Source: Neptuniibacter victor | GTDB taxonomy: Bacteria; Pseudomonadota; Gammaproteobacteria; Pseudomonadales; Balneatricaceae | DNA: 64,000 nt | Assembly (NCBI GenBank): GCA_027943745.1 | Contig: AP025763.1 | Span: forward strand, 2,852,001-2,916,000 | Direction: 5' to 3' | In this document: in pieces, positions 35,716-45,548 of the stretch | Layout: the number at the start of each line of letters is the position of its first letter | How positions within the stretch are numbered: the first letter of the stretch is position 1 | Position numbers and translations under genes: made by a program | Notes under the pieces: generated by a model | Database searches by the model: none | The model's input: the letters and a program-made list of their open reading frames with translations, nothing else | What the model was told of the DNA's origin: nothing

Positions 35716-37044
35716 TTATCTCTCTGTTAATGCTCGATTTTTTGCTTTTAAAACGGGCTTTAACAGGTAATCCATCACCGTCTTTTTACCGGTTAAGATA
35801 TCCACACCCACGGTCATACCCGCAATTAGCGGTAATTCCGTAGCCGCTGTTCCAATAAAAGGCTGTTCAGTCTCAAGACGAACTAAGTAATAGCTTTCAC
35901 CCTCTTCATCCAAGATTGTACTTGGACTAATAAAGATCACTTTCGCATCCACTCCCCCATAGATAGAGAAATCATAAGCGGTAACCTTGATGACTGCCTT
36001 CTGCCCCGGTGCAATATTCGCAATATCTGAAGGGCGTATCCTTGCCTCCACTAATAACGCATCTTCCCATGGGATGATATTTAAAAGCTCATCGCCTGGC
36101 TGAACAACTCCCTCTACGGTATTGACCAGCAATTGCTTTACCGTGCCTTTAACAGGCGCTTTAACTTCTGCACGATCGATTCGGTCACTCATGCCTGTCA
36201 GCGCTTGTTTTATCCGAGAAATCTCAGCACCCACTTCATTCAATTCCCTACGCGCTTCATTACGAAACTGCAGCTCGGCGCCGCCCAACTTCTCTTTAGT
36301 TTCTTGCAACGTCGACTCAATACGAGGAATATTTAAACGAACGCCCGACAGCTCCCCTTGAAGGTCATTTAACTGACGCTTCAAACGTAGAAATTCGACC
36401 TCTGATATCACTCCTTCTTTAAGAAGCGGCCTAGTAATATCCAACTCTCTTTTTAACAAACCATAACTGCGCTTAAGCTGCCCTTCTTGCGATTTAGCAG
36501 CCTTCAATTCCTGATTACGCTGCGATACCTGCTGCTGTAAACCGGCAAGCCCCGACATCATTTCAGCTTTACGGGTGCTGTATAGGAAATGTTCTTGCTC
36601 AATCATCGACTGATATTCAGCGGGAAACCCCAGAGGACTATCAAATTCTATATTGTCTGCCTCAGCCTTCAGACGTGCTGCCTTCGCTATTAGCTCAAAC
36701 TGTCTAACCTGATTTTCTTTCAACGAACTCGAAAAGCGGATGTCATCGATACGTAGCAACACTTGCCCTTTCTCAACGATATCGCCCTCCCTGACTAAAA
36801 TTTCTGATACTGCCCCCCCCTCAAGGGTTTCAATGACTTGCAACTGACTAGAAGGGATAATTTCACCGTCACCTCGGGTAATTTCATCCAACTCAGCCCA
36901 AGTTGCCCAAAAAATGGCGATGATAATAAATAAAACAACAGCCCATAAAAGAGCACTAGCCCCACGAGGTGCCTGCTCAGCCATCGCCTCACTTACACTA
37001 GACATGTACTGAAGATCTTTTTTATTCTGATCTACACTGCTCAT
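35716..37044 (-). CDS. HlyD family membrane fusion protein (LapC-like)
   Basis: A 442-residue type I secretion adaptor. One membrane segment lies at residues 31-50 after a short cytoplasmic tail; a lipoyl half (EILVREGDIVEKGQVLLRIDD), a long coiled coil (about 110-290) and the C-terminal beta domain (APVKGTVKQLLVNTVEGVV, then PGQKAVIKVTAYDFSIYGG) follow. It bridges the ABC transporter and TolC across the periplasm. Its ATG overlaps the stop codon of the transporter gene (TAATG). Confidence 0.93.
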   Translation of the reverse strand: MSSVDQNKKDLQYMSSVSEAMAEQAPRGASALLWAVVLFIIIAIFWATWAELDEITRGDGEIIPSSQLQVIETLEGGAVSEILVREGDIVEKGQVLLRIDDIRFSSSLKENQVRQFELIAKAARLKAEADNIEFDSPLGFPAEYQSMIEQEHFLYSTRKAEMMSGLAGLQQQVSQRNQELKAAKSQEGQLKRSYGLLKRELDITRPLLKEGVISEVEFLRLKRQLNDLQGELSGVRLNIPRIESTLQETKEKLGGAELQFRNEARRELNEVGAEISRIKQALTGMSDRIDRAEVKAPVKGTVKQLLVNTVEGVVQPGDELLNIIPWEDALLVEARIRPSDIANIAPGQKAVIKVTAYDFSIYGGVDAKVIFISPSTILDEEGESYYLVRLETEQPFIGTAATELPLIAGMTVGVDILTGKKTVMDYLLKPVLKAKNRALTER

Positions 37045-39164
37045 TACTTCTGCACCTGTAAACGACCTTGTTTTAACGCATCCAAAACCGCCTCTTTTGG
37101 CCCATCAGCAACAACACGCCCAGCATCCATTACAATAATCCTATCCACCAGTGATAACAGTGACATCTTATGGGTAACCACCAACATAGTTTTATCTTTT
37201 GTATACTTCTTCAACATCGCTTTGATCTGTTCTTCTGAAGCGTTATCCATTGATGCCGTTGGCTCATCTAAGACCAACAAGTTTGGGTCATGCACCAAGG
37301 AACGAGCAACCGCTACAGATTGACGCTGCCCGCCTGAAAGCGAAGCCCCTCGCTCTCCAACCTGCATATCAAACCCTTGGGGGTGGCGATTAACCATATC
37401 TGAGACCCCAGACATATTAGCCACCTCAACTAAACGAGAGTCCTCTGTTTGCGGTGAGCCGATCACTATATTGTCTCTAACACTGCCGGCAAAAAGCATA
37501 ATGTCTTGTGGCATATAACCAAAGTTACGACGAAGATCTACCGGGTCAATCTGGTTGATATCAAGCCCATCAATTCTCACTGATCCCTCTGTCGCGTCGT
37601 ACAACCCTAAAACTAGTTTTTCAATCGTAGACTTACCCGAGCCAATACGACCTATAAGCGCAACTTTCTCCCCAGGTTTAACACTAAATGAAACCCGATC
37701 AAGCGCTTTTTGCTCCTCTCCTGGATAAGCAAAGCTCACATCTTTAAATTCGACTGCGCCTTTCAACTCATCGCGATAAACAAACTGCTGACCATCACTA
37801 CGTTCTGATGGCATCGCCATAATCTCATTCAAGCCTTTTAATGCGGTCGCTGCCTGATGGTAAGAGATGACTAAATTCGCTACCTGACTCATCGGAGCGA
37901 TCGCCCGCCCAGATAACATGACACAAGCGACGAGCGCTCCCATTGTCATCTCACGCTCACTAATAAGATAAACACCCGTAATAATAATTCCCACTGATGT
38001 TAACTGCTGAGCAAAAGACGCAAAGTTAACCACAGAGGCCGAAAGCATCCGGGATTTCAAACTCCATTTTGCTATATAACCAACCGCCTGCTCCCACCCT
38101 AATTGTAGCGATGACGTTGCGCGTTGTGTTTTAACCGTTTCCATCGCCGTTAAACTCTCAATGAGTGTGGCGCTTTTTTGCGAATTGGAAGCAAATGTTT
38201 TTTCAACCGCTTCTTTTAGATGAGGCCTGACAATAAATGAAAATAGGATAATCAGTGGCATGGCTACCAACGGAACAATAACCAATGGACCGCCTATAAA
38301 ACCTATAACAACCAGAAAAAGAATGGCAAAAGGAAGATCAATAAAAACAACATTGGTAGTAGAACTCAGGAATCCCTTAATGCTATCAAACTCTCGAAGG
38401 TTACTAGCAAAAGAGCCAACTGATGCAGGCAAAACACTATATTTGAGCGAAAGCACCTTTTCAAAGAGAAGCGCAGAAAGGATGATATCTCCCTTCTTAC
38501 CCGCCACCTCAATAAAATACGCTCTCAACATCTTGAGGCCGAAATCAAATAGATAGACGACAAAGACCCCGATCGCAAGCACCCACAACGTCTCTATCGC
38601 ATTATTGGGGACCACCCTGTCATAAACGTTCATCACAAACAGAGGATTGGCGATAACAAATAAGTTGATAAGAAATGAAGCGACTAAAACATCACGATAG
38701 ATTGCAGATGAACGCTTTATCGTCCCCCAAAACCAATGTCCTTTATGACCCTCTAGAAGTTTCGAAACCTGCTCTTGAAAGCGATATTCTAAACGAACAA
38801 ATATGGCATACCCTGAATAACTCTCAACCAACTGCGCAATATCAACTGAATGCTCTCCACCGCTTTCAGGCTGAATTATTAAAGCCTGATTGGTTTCGCG
38901 GTCAATCTCTTGCAATACACAAGCCTGATCACCTTCAAGAAGCAATACCGCGGGTAGCACTAACGGTGAGATATCTTCAAACTTTCTCGGCAAAACTTGA
39001 GCTGCAAATCCTGCTCGCTTAGCAGCTCGAATAAATAACTTAGGCGTAAGTCGATTATTTTCTAGCGGCAAGCCTTCACACAACACCTCAGGAGAGTATG
39101 GTTTATGATTTTGCTTACTTAGGTGAACCAGACAACCGAGCAAAGGATCCTGAACTGCTTCCAT
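37044..39164 (-). CDS. Type I secretion ABC transporter with C39-like domain (LapB-like)
   Basis: A 706-residue inner-membrane exporter. Residues 1-130 form a C39-like domain without the catalytic Cys, so it binds rather than cleaves substrate. A six-helix membrane domain (about 160-430) and ATPase follow: Walker A GRIGSGKST, signature LSGGQRQ, Walker B LLVLDEPT. GRIGSGKSTIEKL is typical of LapB-type transporters of large RTX adhesins. ATG 39164 is chosen; a TTG precedes it. No adhesin gene lies in the window. Confidence 0.93.
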   Translation of the reverse strand: MEAVQDPLLGCLVHLSKQNHKPYSPEVLCEGLPLENNRLTPKLFIRAAKRAGFAAQVLPRKFEDISPLVLPAVLLLEGDQACVLQEIDRETNQALIIQPESGGEHSVDIAQLVESYSGYAIFVRLEYRFQEQVSKLLEGHKGHWFWGTIKRSSAIYRDVLVASFLINLFVIANPLFVMNVYDRVVPNNAIETLWVLAIGVFVVYLFDFGLKMLRAYFIEVAGKKGDIILSALLFEKVLSLKYSVLPASVGSFASNLREFDSIKGFLSSTTNVVFIDLPFAILFLVVIGFIGGPLVIVPLVAMPLIILFSFIVRPHLKEAVEKTFASNSQKSATLIESLTAMETVKTQRATSSLQLGWEQAVGYIAKWSLKSRMLSASVVNFASFAQQLTSVGIIITGVYLISEREMTMGALVACVMLSGRAIAPMSQVANLVISYHQAATALKGLNEIMAMPSERSDGQQFVYRDELKGAVEFKDVSFAYPGEEQKALDRVSFSVKPGEKVALIGRIGSGKSTIEKLVLGLYDATEGSVRIDGLDINQIDPVDLRRNFGYMPQDIMLFAGSVRDNIVIGSPQTEDSRLVEVANMSGVSDMVNRHPQGFDMQVGERGASLSGGQRQSVAVARSLVHDPNLLVLDEPTASMDNASEEQIKAMLKKYTKDKTMLVVTHKMSLLSLVDRIIVMDAGRVVADGPKEAVLDALKQGRLQVQK

Positions 39165-39256
39165 CAACCTTGACCTTAACCTTAAATGAGAGAGATACTC
39201 GAATAAGTCGTATACTATACGGCTTAACTAAACCCAAACCAATGTAGCAAATCAAT

Positions 39257-39622
39257 ATGTTATACGCCATACGCAACGAAGCAGGACGCATCATCAGCCT
39301 ATCCGAAACCTTCAGTACAGGTGCAGAAACGGTTGATATCAAAAACAAGGAAGTACTTGAGTTTTTATCTATCAATGATAATGAGTTTTCAGCGGAAGAG
39401 TTTCTGGAGCAATCAGACAACTCTGTTGCACGTATTTTTGAAGACTTAGTAGACGTATTAATCGGCAAAAACATTATTATGTTTACGGACCTTCCTGAAA
39501 TGGCACAGAAAAAACTATTAAGCCGTAAACTCGCACGTAACATGAACAAAAAAGGAGGAGATGAGGAAGAAACACCTATCGCATCCCAATCCTTTCTTAT
39601 TGGCGATGATGAGACACTTTAA
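39257..39622 (+). CDS. Small conserved protein ('tryptophan synthase subunit beta-like')
   Basis: A 121-residue acidic cytosolic protein: MLYAIRNEAGRIISLSE, FLEQSDNSVARIFEDLVDVL, IGKNIIMFTDLPEMAQKKLL, then a charged tail. The same small protein occurs widely in gammaproteobacteria and is often labelled tryptophan synthase beta-like, but it has no PLP-binding features. Function unknown. It is divergent from the lapB-like gene and convergent with the TPR receiver gene, which accompanies it in other genomes as I recall them. Confidence 0.7.
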   Translation: MLYAIRNEAGRIISLSETFSTGAETVDIKNKEVLEFLSINDNEFSAEEFLEQSDNSVARIFEDLVDVLIGKNIIMFTDLPEMAQKKLLSRKLARNMNKKGGDEEETPIASQSFLIGDDETL

Positions 39623-39639
39623 ATGAGCATTAGATGGCG

Positions 39640-41247
39640 CTATAACTCTTGGCTCAAAGGATCGTTATCGCCACTCTCATCAACCACACCAAACAAACTA
39701 CTGTACTGCTCCACATACCGCTTTGTCAGCGCATGAAAGCGCTGCTGCTGCTTCGTTGGCAAAGAACCAAAATCGATTGTAGACAGCACATCTCTAACAG
39801 ATAACATAATCCATAATGCGTTCTCACCTCGCTTCGCTTTCTCTATACCCGCTTGCACTAAATTCAGTGCGATGCCGGTATGACTAGGCAATAATTCGTT
39901 TGCTCGACCAAACATTTGAAAGGCACGATCGAGGTCCCCTCCTCTAAAACTCGTCATTGCAGCGTAATTTGCCTTCCCCCACTCTTTCTCAATCATTGAG
40001 CGACTTAGCTCTTTACGCTTTTTCTGAACATCGACATCCAACTGACTGCCGTGAACCGCATCAACCATGACATCAAGCCACTTACACTGATTATCCGACT
40101 CCATCCGCAGATAAAAATTCCAAGTTTGCTGCAACATCTGCTCAAGACGCGGCTCTGCCCCCTTCTGACGATAGAGATCACAATTGATCAACTTGGCTCG
40201 AAACATAACTTCCTGATCGTCAGGGTGATCCAATACAACATCCTCAAGAACACGTATCACATCCCCTTCAACCTCTGAAAGCTTATTTGAGTTCGTTTCG
40301 ATCAAAGCCCTGACGAGCCCAAAGTAATGCGCTGGCGACTGAAACGCAGAATAACGTGAATACTTAATCGCCCGCTGGAAAGCATCTTTCGCTATATCCC
40401 AGTCACCCGTTTGACTGGCTAAGTTTCCCAACTCACTCTGCAACGCGGGGACCGTTGGCTGCAACATCACGGCTTTACGCATTAGGGTAACTGCCAGCCC
40501 CAACTCACCTTTCACTCGGTGGGTTCTTGCCAACCAAGTATAAGCTTCAACACATATATGCTGCTGATCCACAATGCGATTTAAACAAGATAAAGCATTG
40601 TCATATTCACCCAAATTAAAATAAGCGATACCTTTCCCAACTTCCGCCCAAGGCAGATCACGCTTATGGGTCAACTTCAAAAACAGCTCTTTTGCCTGAC
40701 TAAAACGGCGCCTGCGTAGAAGCGCAATCCCATTAATTCGCTGGAGAAAAATACTCAAACCTGGATAGTGCTTCATCAGCACTTCGCCCTTTTCCATCAC
40801 CTCTTCATAACACTCATCATCTAACAACTGTTCTATCGGTTTAATTGCCTCTTTAATCCGCAGCTGTTTCTCAACCCGGTGACGAATCTTCCCTTGATCA
40901 AAGGGTTTTGAGATATAAGTATCGGGTGAATTTTCCAGTGACCCAAAAAGCAATTCAGAGCTTTCCGGATCGACAATTAAAAAATACGCACTAGATGCCG
41001 GAAAGATCAATTCCGTGTTAGCTTCATGCAGAAGCTGAAGACCATTTTTCTCTGATTTTCCCATGTCATACGCGGCAAAACAGAGATCATATGTAAACTC
41101 TCGCATTAAGCTAAGAGCCATATTAACTGATGCTGCTACCTGAACTTGCCCCACACCCAAGCGCCCCAGGATTTGTCGTAGCGTCCCAAGGTCTTCAAGC
41201 TTGCTGTCCACAATGAGAGCCGACTTTCCTGAGTAATTAATTTCCAT
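39640..41247 (-). CDS. Receiver-TPR protein with degenerate receiver
   Basis: A 535-residue protein: an N-terminal CheY-like receiver (about 8-130) and then tetratricopeptide repeats (about 150-500; for example WAEVGKGIAYFNLGEYDNAL and VEAYTWLARTHRVKGELGLA). In related receivers the phosphoacceptor lies in YDxxxxDYxLG; here the segment is YDLCFAAYDMGKS, so Ala59 stands at that position, though Asp14 and the Lys in ISKPFD remain. It is probably a scaffold responding to something other than phosphorylation. Its partner is unknown. Confidence 0.8.
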   Translation of the reverse strand: MEINYSGKSALIVDSKLEDLGTLRQILGRLGVGQVQVAASVNMALSLMREFTYDLCFAAYDMGKSEKNGLQLLHEANTELIFPASSAYFLIVDPESSELLFGSLENSPDTYISKPFDQGKIRHRVEKQLRIKEAIKPIEQLLDDECYEEVMEKGEVLMKHYPGLSIFLQRINGIALLRRRRFSQAKELFLKLTHKRDLPWAEVGKGIAYFNLGEYDNALSCLNRIVDQQHICVEAYTWLARTHRVKGELGLAVTLMRKAVMLQPTVPALQSELGNLASQTGDWDIAKDAFQRAIKYSRYSAFQSPAHYFGLVRALIETNSNKLSEVEGDVIRVLEDVVLDHPDDQEVMFRAKLINCDLYRQKGAEPRLEQMLQQTWNFYLRMESDNQCKWLDVMVDAVHGSQLDVDVQKKRKELSRSMIEKEWGKANYAAMTSFRGGDLDRAFQMFGRANELLPSHTGIALNLVQAGIEKAKRGENALWIMLSVRDVLSTIDFGSLPTKQQQRFHALTKRYVEQYSSLFGVVDESGDNDPLSQEL

Positions 41248-41328
41248 AGGCTTCGTACAGATAGAGTAAGAGCAAAAGTAGCATAGAAATCAGGCTATTA
41301 TCAAAGTTTAGGCCAACTCTAAGGCAAT

Positions 41329-41362
41329 AAAAAACCCCGCAGGGACACTGCGAGGTTTTTTT
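41329..41362 (-). terminator. Terminator of argG
   Basis: On the minus strand CCTCGCAG-tgtcc-CTGCGGGG is flanked by A and T runs and followed by six T, 17 bases beyond the argG stop codon. Confidence 0.92.
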
Positions 41363-41378
41363 ATAGACAGTTCGAAGA

Positions 41379-42605
41379 TTAATCCTCTAAAAGATCACGC
41401 CCTTTGCCTGCTGCGATACGCATACGCAGAGCATTCAACTTAATAAAACCAGCTGCATCTTTTTGATCATATGAGCCTGCATCATCTTCAAATGTAGCGA
41501 TGCTCTCATCGAACAAACTATCATCCGAACGACGACCAACAACATCAACCGCACCTTTATACAACTTAACGCGAACATCACCATTCACATTACGTTGAGA
41601 GTAATCGATCAACTGCTGCATCATTTTACGCTCTTCAGACCACCAGAAACCGTTATAAATAACTTTAGCGTATTTAGGCATGATCTCATCTTTCAAGTGA
41701 GCCGCTTCACGATCCAACGTAAGGGATTCGATTGCGCGATGTGCCTTCAACATGATTGTGCCGCCCGGTGTTTCATAGCAACCACGTGATTTCATACCAA
41801 CAAAGCGGTTTTCAACGATATCCAAACGGCCTACACCGTTTTCACCACCGATTTTATTCAAGTATTCCAACACAGTAGCAGGAGACATTGCTTCGCCATT
41901 AATCGCGACAATATCACCCTTTTCATAAGTCAACTCAAGATAGGTTGCTTCATCTGGTGCTTGCTCAGGAGATACAGACCAACGCCACATATCTTCTTCT
42001 GCTTCGGCCCATGGATCTTCAAGAATGCCACCTTCGTAAGAGATATGAAGAAGGTTTGCATCCATAGAATAAGGAGACTTTTTCTTGCTCTTAGCATAAT
42101 CCACTTCGATATCGTGAGTTTCACAATAGTTCATCAGTGATTCACGAGAGTTCAAATCCCACTCACGCCAAGGCGCGATTACATGAACACCCGGCTTAAG
42201 CGCATAAGCACCTAGCTCGAAACGAACCTGATCATTACCTTTACCTGTCGCACCGTGCGAAATAGCATCAGCACCCGTTTCATTGGCAATTTCAATCAGT
42301 CGTTTAGCGATCAATGGACGAGCAATAGATGTACCTAGAAGATATTCGCCCTCGTAGATAGTATTCGCACGGAACATTGGAAATACGAAATCACGTACAA
42401 ATTCTTCACGTAGATCTTCAATATAGATCTCTTTAACGCCCAAAGCTTCTGCTTTAGCACGCGCTGGCTCCACCTCTTCACCCTGACCTAAGTCAGCAGT
42501 AAAAGTAACAACTTCAGCGTTATATTCATCTTGTAACCAGCGAACGATTACGGACGTATCCAATCCACCGGAATAGGCCAGAACGACCTTTTTGATTTCG
42601 GACAT
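41379..42605 (-). CDS. argG: Argininosuccinate synthase
   Basis: A 408-residue enzyme joining citrulline and aspartate with ATP. The PP-loop motif [18 protein letters not shown] is at the N-terminus; [18 protein letters not shown] and the [12 protein letters not shown]-type region follow. ATG 42605 is chosen since GGAG lies 7 bases upstream and the product starts as in the family. It is monocistronic, with a TATAAT -10 box at 42683-42678. Confidence 0.97.
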   Translation of the reverse strand: MSEIKKVVLAYSGGLDTSVIVRWLQDEYNAEVVTFTADLGQGEEVEPARAKAEALGVKEIYIEDLREEFVRDFVFPMFRANTIYEGEYLLGTSIARPLIAKRLIEIANETGADAISHGATGKGNDQVRFELGAYALKPGVHVIAPWREWDLNSRESLMNYCETHDIEVDYAKSKKKSPYSMDANLLHISYEGGILEDPWAEAEEDMWRWSVSPEQAPDEATYLELTYEKGDIVAINGEAMSPATVLEYLNKIGGENGVGRLDIVENRFVGMKSRGCYETPGGTIMLKAHRAIESLTLDREAAHLKDEIMPKYAKVIYNGFWWSEERKMMQQLIDYSQRNVNGDVRVKLYKGAVDVVGRRSDDSLFDESIATFEDDAGSYDQKDAAGFIKLNALRMRIAAGKGRDLLED

Positions 42606-42677
42606 TCTCATGCTCCAACTTGCGAACAAAATCAGCCGCTAAAGCGACTGAATGGGATGATTCAAATTTAGCGCGAC

Positions 42678-42706
42678 ATTATAGCAGAAACTATATGAGT
42701 AGCGAA
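42678..42706 (-). promoter_or_regulatory. Candidate argG promoter
   Basis: On the minus strand a perfect TATAAT (42683-42678) is preceded at 17 bases by a weak TTCGCT (42706-42701). It gives a leader of about 65 bases before the argG start. Confidence 0.45.
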
Positions 42707-42759
42707 GTAGGCAGGTAACACTCAAGCAATAATTTCACGAGGGAAAACAAAGCCTGGAT

Positions 42760-43617
42760 TCAATCACGCTCCAAGCGTATCGTCACTCGACGGTTACGAT
42801 CTCTGTTTTTCTTACTGTTGTTTTTCACTACAGGGTATCGCTCCCCGTGATAACGCGTTGTAATCATATTAGGCTCAATGCCTAGATTAATAAGATAAGC
42901 GGTAACCTCTTCAGCTCTTCGCTTTGAAATATCACGATTCATCAAACGGCGCCCCATATTATCTGAATGCCCATCTACAAAAACACCCTTCACGCTATCA
43001 TCATTTTTTACGTACAAAGCGATAAGGTCTAAACGCTCTCTAGATGTATCAGACAAACGCCACTGCGCAGAAGGAAAAAGAATAGCCGTACGTGCCACCT
43101 GCCGATAATTAACAGGCAACAAACCTGCCGTGCAAGCAACATAATCAGAATATGCTGACTGAAAATTCACAGCAGAAACAGACACCCTCAACGACTCATC
43201 AGTACCGTACCACTCAGGGGCTGTAAACGTTGGCATTAACCCCTTATATAAAGCTGCGAGCATATTCTGAGCATGATCAGGCTTTACACTTAAATGCCCT
43301 GTCCGCTCCATCGCTTTAACTGAACCAATAAAACGCGGCGACATACCGGGTTGCCATGGCGCAGCCTCAGCAACGAGCTTAGCCCCTTTATCAAAATGTA
43401 TGTTTTCCGTTGGCTTCAAAACGAAACGAACAGACTCCCCGGCTTCATGCTCGAACACCGCATCACCAAATGAGGGGATCAACTGACTTAAACGGCAACT
43501 GAATTTTGAGGCTTCCAACTCCCATTTAGCATCATCAATAGAGCTACGAAAGGTCACCGCTTGCACGGACACAGCAAAAGAGACAAGCACCAAAGACAAT
43601 ACAAAACGAAAAAGCAC
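42760..43617 (-). CDS. motY: Sodium-type flagellar motor protein MotY
   Basis: A 285-residue periplasmic protein: signal peptide ending VSVQA, an N-terminal domain (VTFRSSIDDAKWELEASKFSC) that binds the motor stator, and a C-terminal OmpA-type peptidoglycan-binding domain (VDGHSDNMGRRLMNRDISKR, ending RDRNRRVTIRLERD). GTG 43617 is preferred because GGCGG lies 8 bases upstream and the signal peptide is then of normal length. A sigma-28 promoter lies about 58 bases upstream. It forms the T-ring of PomAB/MotAB-type motors. Confidence 0.88.
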   Translation of the reverse strand: MLFRFVLSLVLVSFAVSVQAVTFRSSIDDAKWELEASKFSCRLSQLIPSFGDAVFEHEAGESVRFVLKPTENIHFDKGAKLVAEAAPWQPGMSPRFIGSVKAMERTGHLSVKPDHAQNMLAALYKGLMPTFTAPEWYGTDESLRVSVSAVNFQSAYSDYVACTAGLLPVNYRQVARTAILFPSAQWRLSDTSRERLDLIALYVKNDDSVKGVFVDGHSDNMGRRLMNRDISKRRAEEVTAYLINLGIEPNMITTRYHGERYPVVKNNSKKNRDRNRRVTIRLERD

Positions 43618-43674
43618 TATATAAACCGCCCAAATAAACCAAGCTAGCAAATAAAAAAACAAGATATCTATGTT

Positions 43675-43701
43675 TTTTCGGCTGAAACCTCATTATCTTG
43701 A
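43675..43701 (-). promoter_or_regulatory. Sigma-28 (FliA) promoter of motY
   Basis: On the minus strand TCAAGATA (43701-43694), 11 bases, then GCCGAAAA (43682-43675). Spacing is exact and the -10 element matches GCCGATAA at 7 of 8 positions. It is placed directly upstream of a flagellar gene. Confidence 0.78.
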
Positions 43702-43784
43702 GGAGGTAATTGGAGTGACCGCAATTACGCTGCTAGAATACCCCCCATATTAAACGGAAACCTCTCGCCAAGTAAGGGCAACAC

Positions 43785-44441
43785 TTGAGTAATCTTTACG
43801 ATACAAAACACCCAATGGCGAACCGCTTTCGCGGTTTTCTGCCAGTAGTAGTAGATGTCGAAACCGCTGGTTTTAACTCTCGCACCGACGCACTACTTGA
43901 GATAGCCGCTGTCACTCTCACAATGGATGAAAACGGCTTTTTAATCATAGACCAAAGCTTTGAAGCGCAAGTAGATCCTTTTGAAGGCGCAAACTTAGAG
44001 CAATCGGCACTCGATTTCACAGGCATAGACCCGTTCGATCCTAACCGTGAAGCGGTGCCTGAAAGAGAAGCACTCGAAGAGATTTTCAAGCCGGTTAGAA
44101 AATCAATCAAAGCTCATGACTGTAAACGCGCAGTTTTAGTTGGGCATAATGCCTCATTCGACCAAGGCTTTGTAAACGCAGCATCAAACAGGGCTGATAT
44201 TAAACGCAATCCTTTCCACCCGTTTTCAACTTTCGATACGGCAACCCTTGGCGGGCTTGCTTTCGGCCAAACAGTACTTGCAAGGGCTTGCCATGTAGCA
44301 GGCATCGACTTTGATGGTAAAAAAGCCCACTCAGCACTTTATGACACCACAAAAACAGCTGAACTTTTCTGTATTATTGTTAACCGCTGGAAAGAGCTAG
44401 GTGGCTGGGACATGGTCGACAGCTACGATGATTACGAATAA
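43785..44441 (+). CDS. rnt: Ribonuclease T
   Basis: A 218-residue DEDD-family 3'-5' exoribonuclease trimming tRNA CCA ends and other stable RNAs. The motifs are [20 protein letters not shown] (Asp24, Glu26), [13 protein letters not shown] and [17 protein letters not shown], with the usual length. The TTG start at 43785 is supported by AAGGG 7 bases upstream; ATG 43815 would shorten the protein by ten residues. Confidence 0.95.
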   Translation: MSNLYDTKHPMANRFRGFLPVVVDVETAGFNSRTDALLEIAAVTLTMDENGFLIIDQSFEAQVDPFEGANLEQSALDFTGIDPFDPNREAVPEREALEEIFKPVRKSIKAHDCKRAVLVGHNASFDQGFVNAASNRADIKRNPFHPFSTFDTATLGGLAFGQTVLARACHVAGIDFDGKKAHSALYDTTKTAELFCIIVNRWKELGGWDMVDSYDDYE

Positions 44442-44461
44442 CAAGCACGATTAACTCGCAC

Positions 44462-44490
44462 AAAAAAACCCGCATAAGCGGGTTTTTTTT
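44462..44490. terminator. Bidirectional terminator between rnt and peroxiredoxin
   Basis: AAAAAAACCCGC-ATAA-GCGGGTTTTTTTT, a perfect hairpin with A and T runs on both flanks, lies between convergent genes. Confidence 0.95.
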
Positions 44491-44512
44491 ACATATTAAG
44501 CGACTGCCCAAA

Positions 44513-45115
44513 TTATAGGTTGTCAGCTGCTTCTGTTAGGTAAGATGCAACACCTTCTGGTGAAGCAACCATACCTTTATCACCTTGATTCCAACCAGCT
44601 GGGCAAACTTCGCCATGCTCTTGGTGGAATGCTAACGCATCAACCATACGCAACATTTCATCAACGTTACGACCTAGTGGCAGGTCATTTACAACCTGGT
44701 GACGCACTAGACCATCTTCGTCGATTAAGAAAGAACCACGGAAAGCAACACCACCTTCAGATTCAACATCATAAGACTGACAGATGCTGTGAGTCATATC
44801 CGCAACCAACGTGTAGTTAACAGCACCGATACCGCCGTCGTTAACCGGCGTGTTACGCCATGCGTTATGAGAGAAGTGAGAATCGATAGATACACCGATC
44901 ACTTCAACATTGCGCTTTTTGAACTCTTCGATACGGTGATCGAAAGCCAACAATTCAGAAGGACAAACAAAAGTAAAATCTAGTGGATAGAAAAATACTA
45001 CCGCTTTTTTACCTTTAGTAGCTTCAGACAGTGTATAGGAATCAACGATTTCACCGTTACCCAATACAGCTGGTGCAGTAAAATCAGGTGCCTGTTTACC
45101 TACAAGTACGCCCAT
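44513..45115 (-). CDS. Typical 2-Cys peroxiredoxin (AhpC/Prx1 type)
   Basis: A 200-residue thiol peroxidase. The peroxidatic Cys51 lies in DFTFVCPSELLAF and the resolving Cys171 in HGEVCPAGW; Arg in GRNVDEMLR and the C-terminal YLTEAADNL tail fit the Prx1 subgroup. It reduces hydrogen peroxide and organic peroxides using thioredoxin or AhpF/AhpD; no reductase gene is adjacent. It is next to the grxD gene, transcribed the same way with a 94-base gap. Confidence 0.93.
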   Translation of the reverse strand: MGVLVGKQAPDFTAPAVLGNGEIVDSYTLSEATKGKKAVVFFYPLDFTFVCPSELLAFDHRIEEFKKRNVEVIGVSIDSHFSHNAWRNTPVNDGGIGAVNYTLVADMTHSICQSYDVESEGGVAFRGSFLIDEDGLVRHQVVNDLPLGRNVDEMLRMVDALAFHQEHGEVCPAGWNQGDKGMVASPEGVASYLTEAADNL

Positions 45116-45209
45116 TGTAATAAATCTCCATTAAGTGCTATCTAGCGTTTAGGGGTATTATGATAGGAGAGAAGGGTTTAAAAGCAAGCCCTCAATATCC
45201 TACTATTAT

Positions 45210-45548
45210 TTATTCCGCATCTGGCTCAGCAGAATCCGCAACTGATTCTTTGATCACAGTCTCAAGCTCACCGCTTGCAGCCATTTCACAAATAATATCG
45301 CAACCACCGATCAGTTCACCTTTAACCCACAACTGCGGGAAAGTTGGCCAATTAGCGTATTTAGGCAATTCAGCACGAATCTCTGGATTCTCCAGAATAT
45401 TTACAAAAGCAAAACGCTCGCCACAAGCCATCACCGCTTCAGAAGCACGAGAGGAAAAACCACACTGAGGAAAACGAGGAGTCCCTTTCATATATAGCAG
45501 AACATCATTGCTTTCTAACTGCTCTTTGATGGTATCAATTACACTCAT
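45210..45548 (-). CDS. grxD: Monothiol glutaredoxin GrxD
   Basis: A 112-residue glutaredoxin with the CGFS active site (Cys29-Ser32) in KGTPRFPQCGFSSRA, the TFPQLWVKGELIGGCDI glutathione-binding region and a short acidic tail. Such proteins bind and pass on [2Fe-2S] clusters with BolA partners. Length matches E. coli GrxD (115). Confidence 0.96.
   Translation of the reverse strand: MSVIDTIKEQLESNDVLLYMKGTPRFPQCGFSSRASEAVMACGERFAFVNILENPEIRAELPKYANWPTFPQLWVKGELIGGCDIICEMAASGELETVIKESVADSAEPDAE

Noticed and set aside
42649-42664. TGAAT-N6-ATTCA inverted repeat in the argG leader, like an ARG box
   Set aside because: ArgR boxes have a 4-base centre; here it is 6, and no second box is seen nearby.
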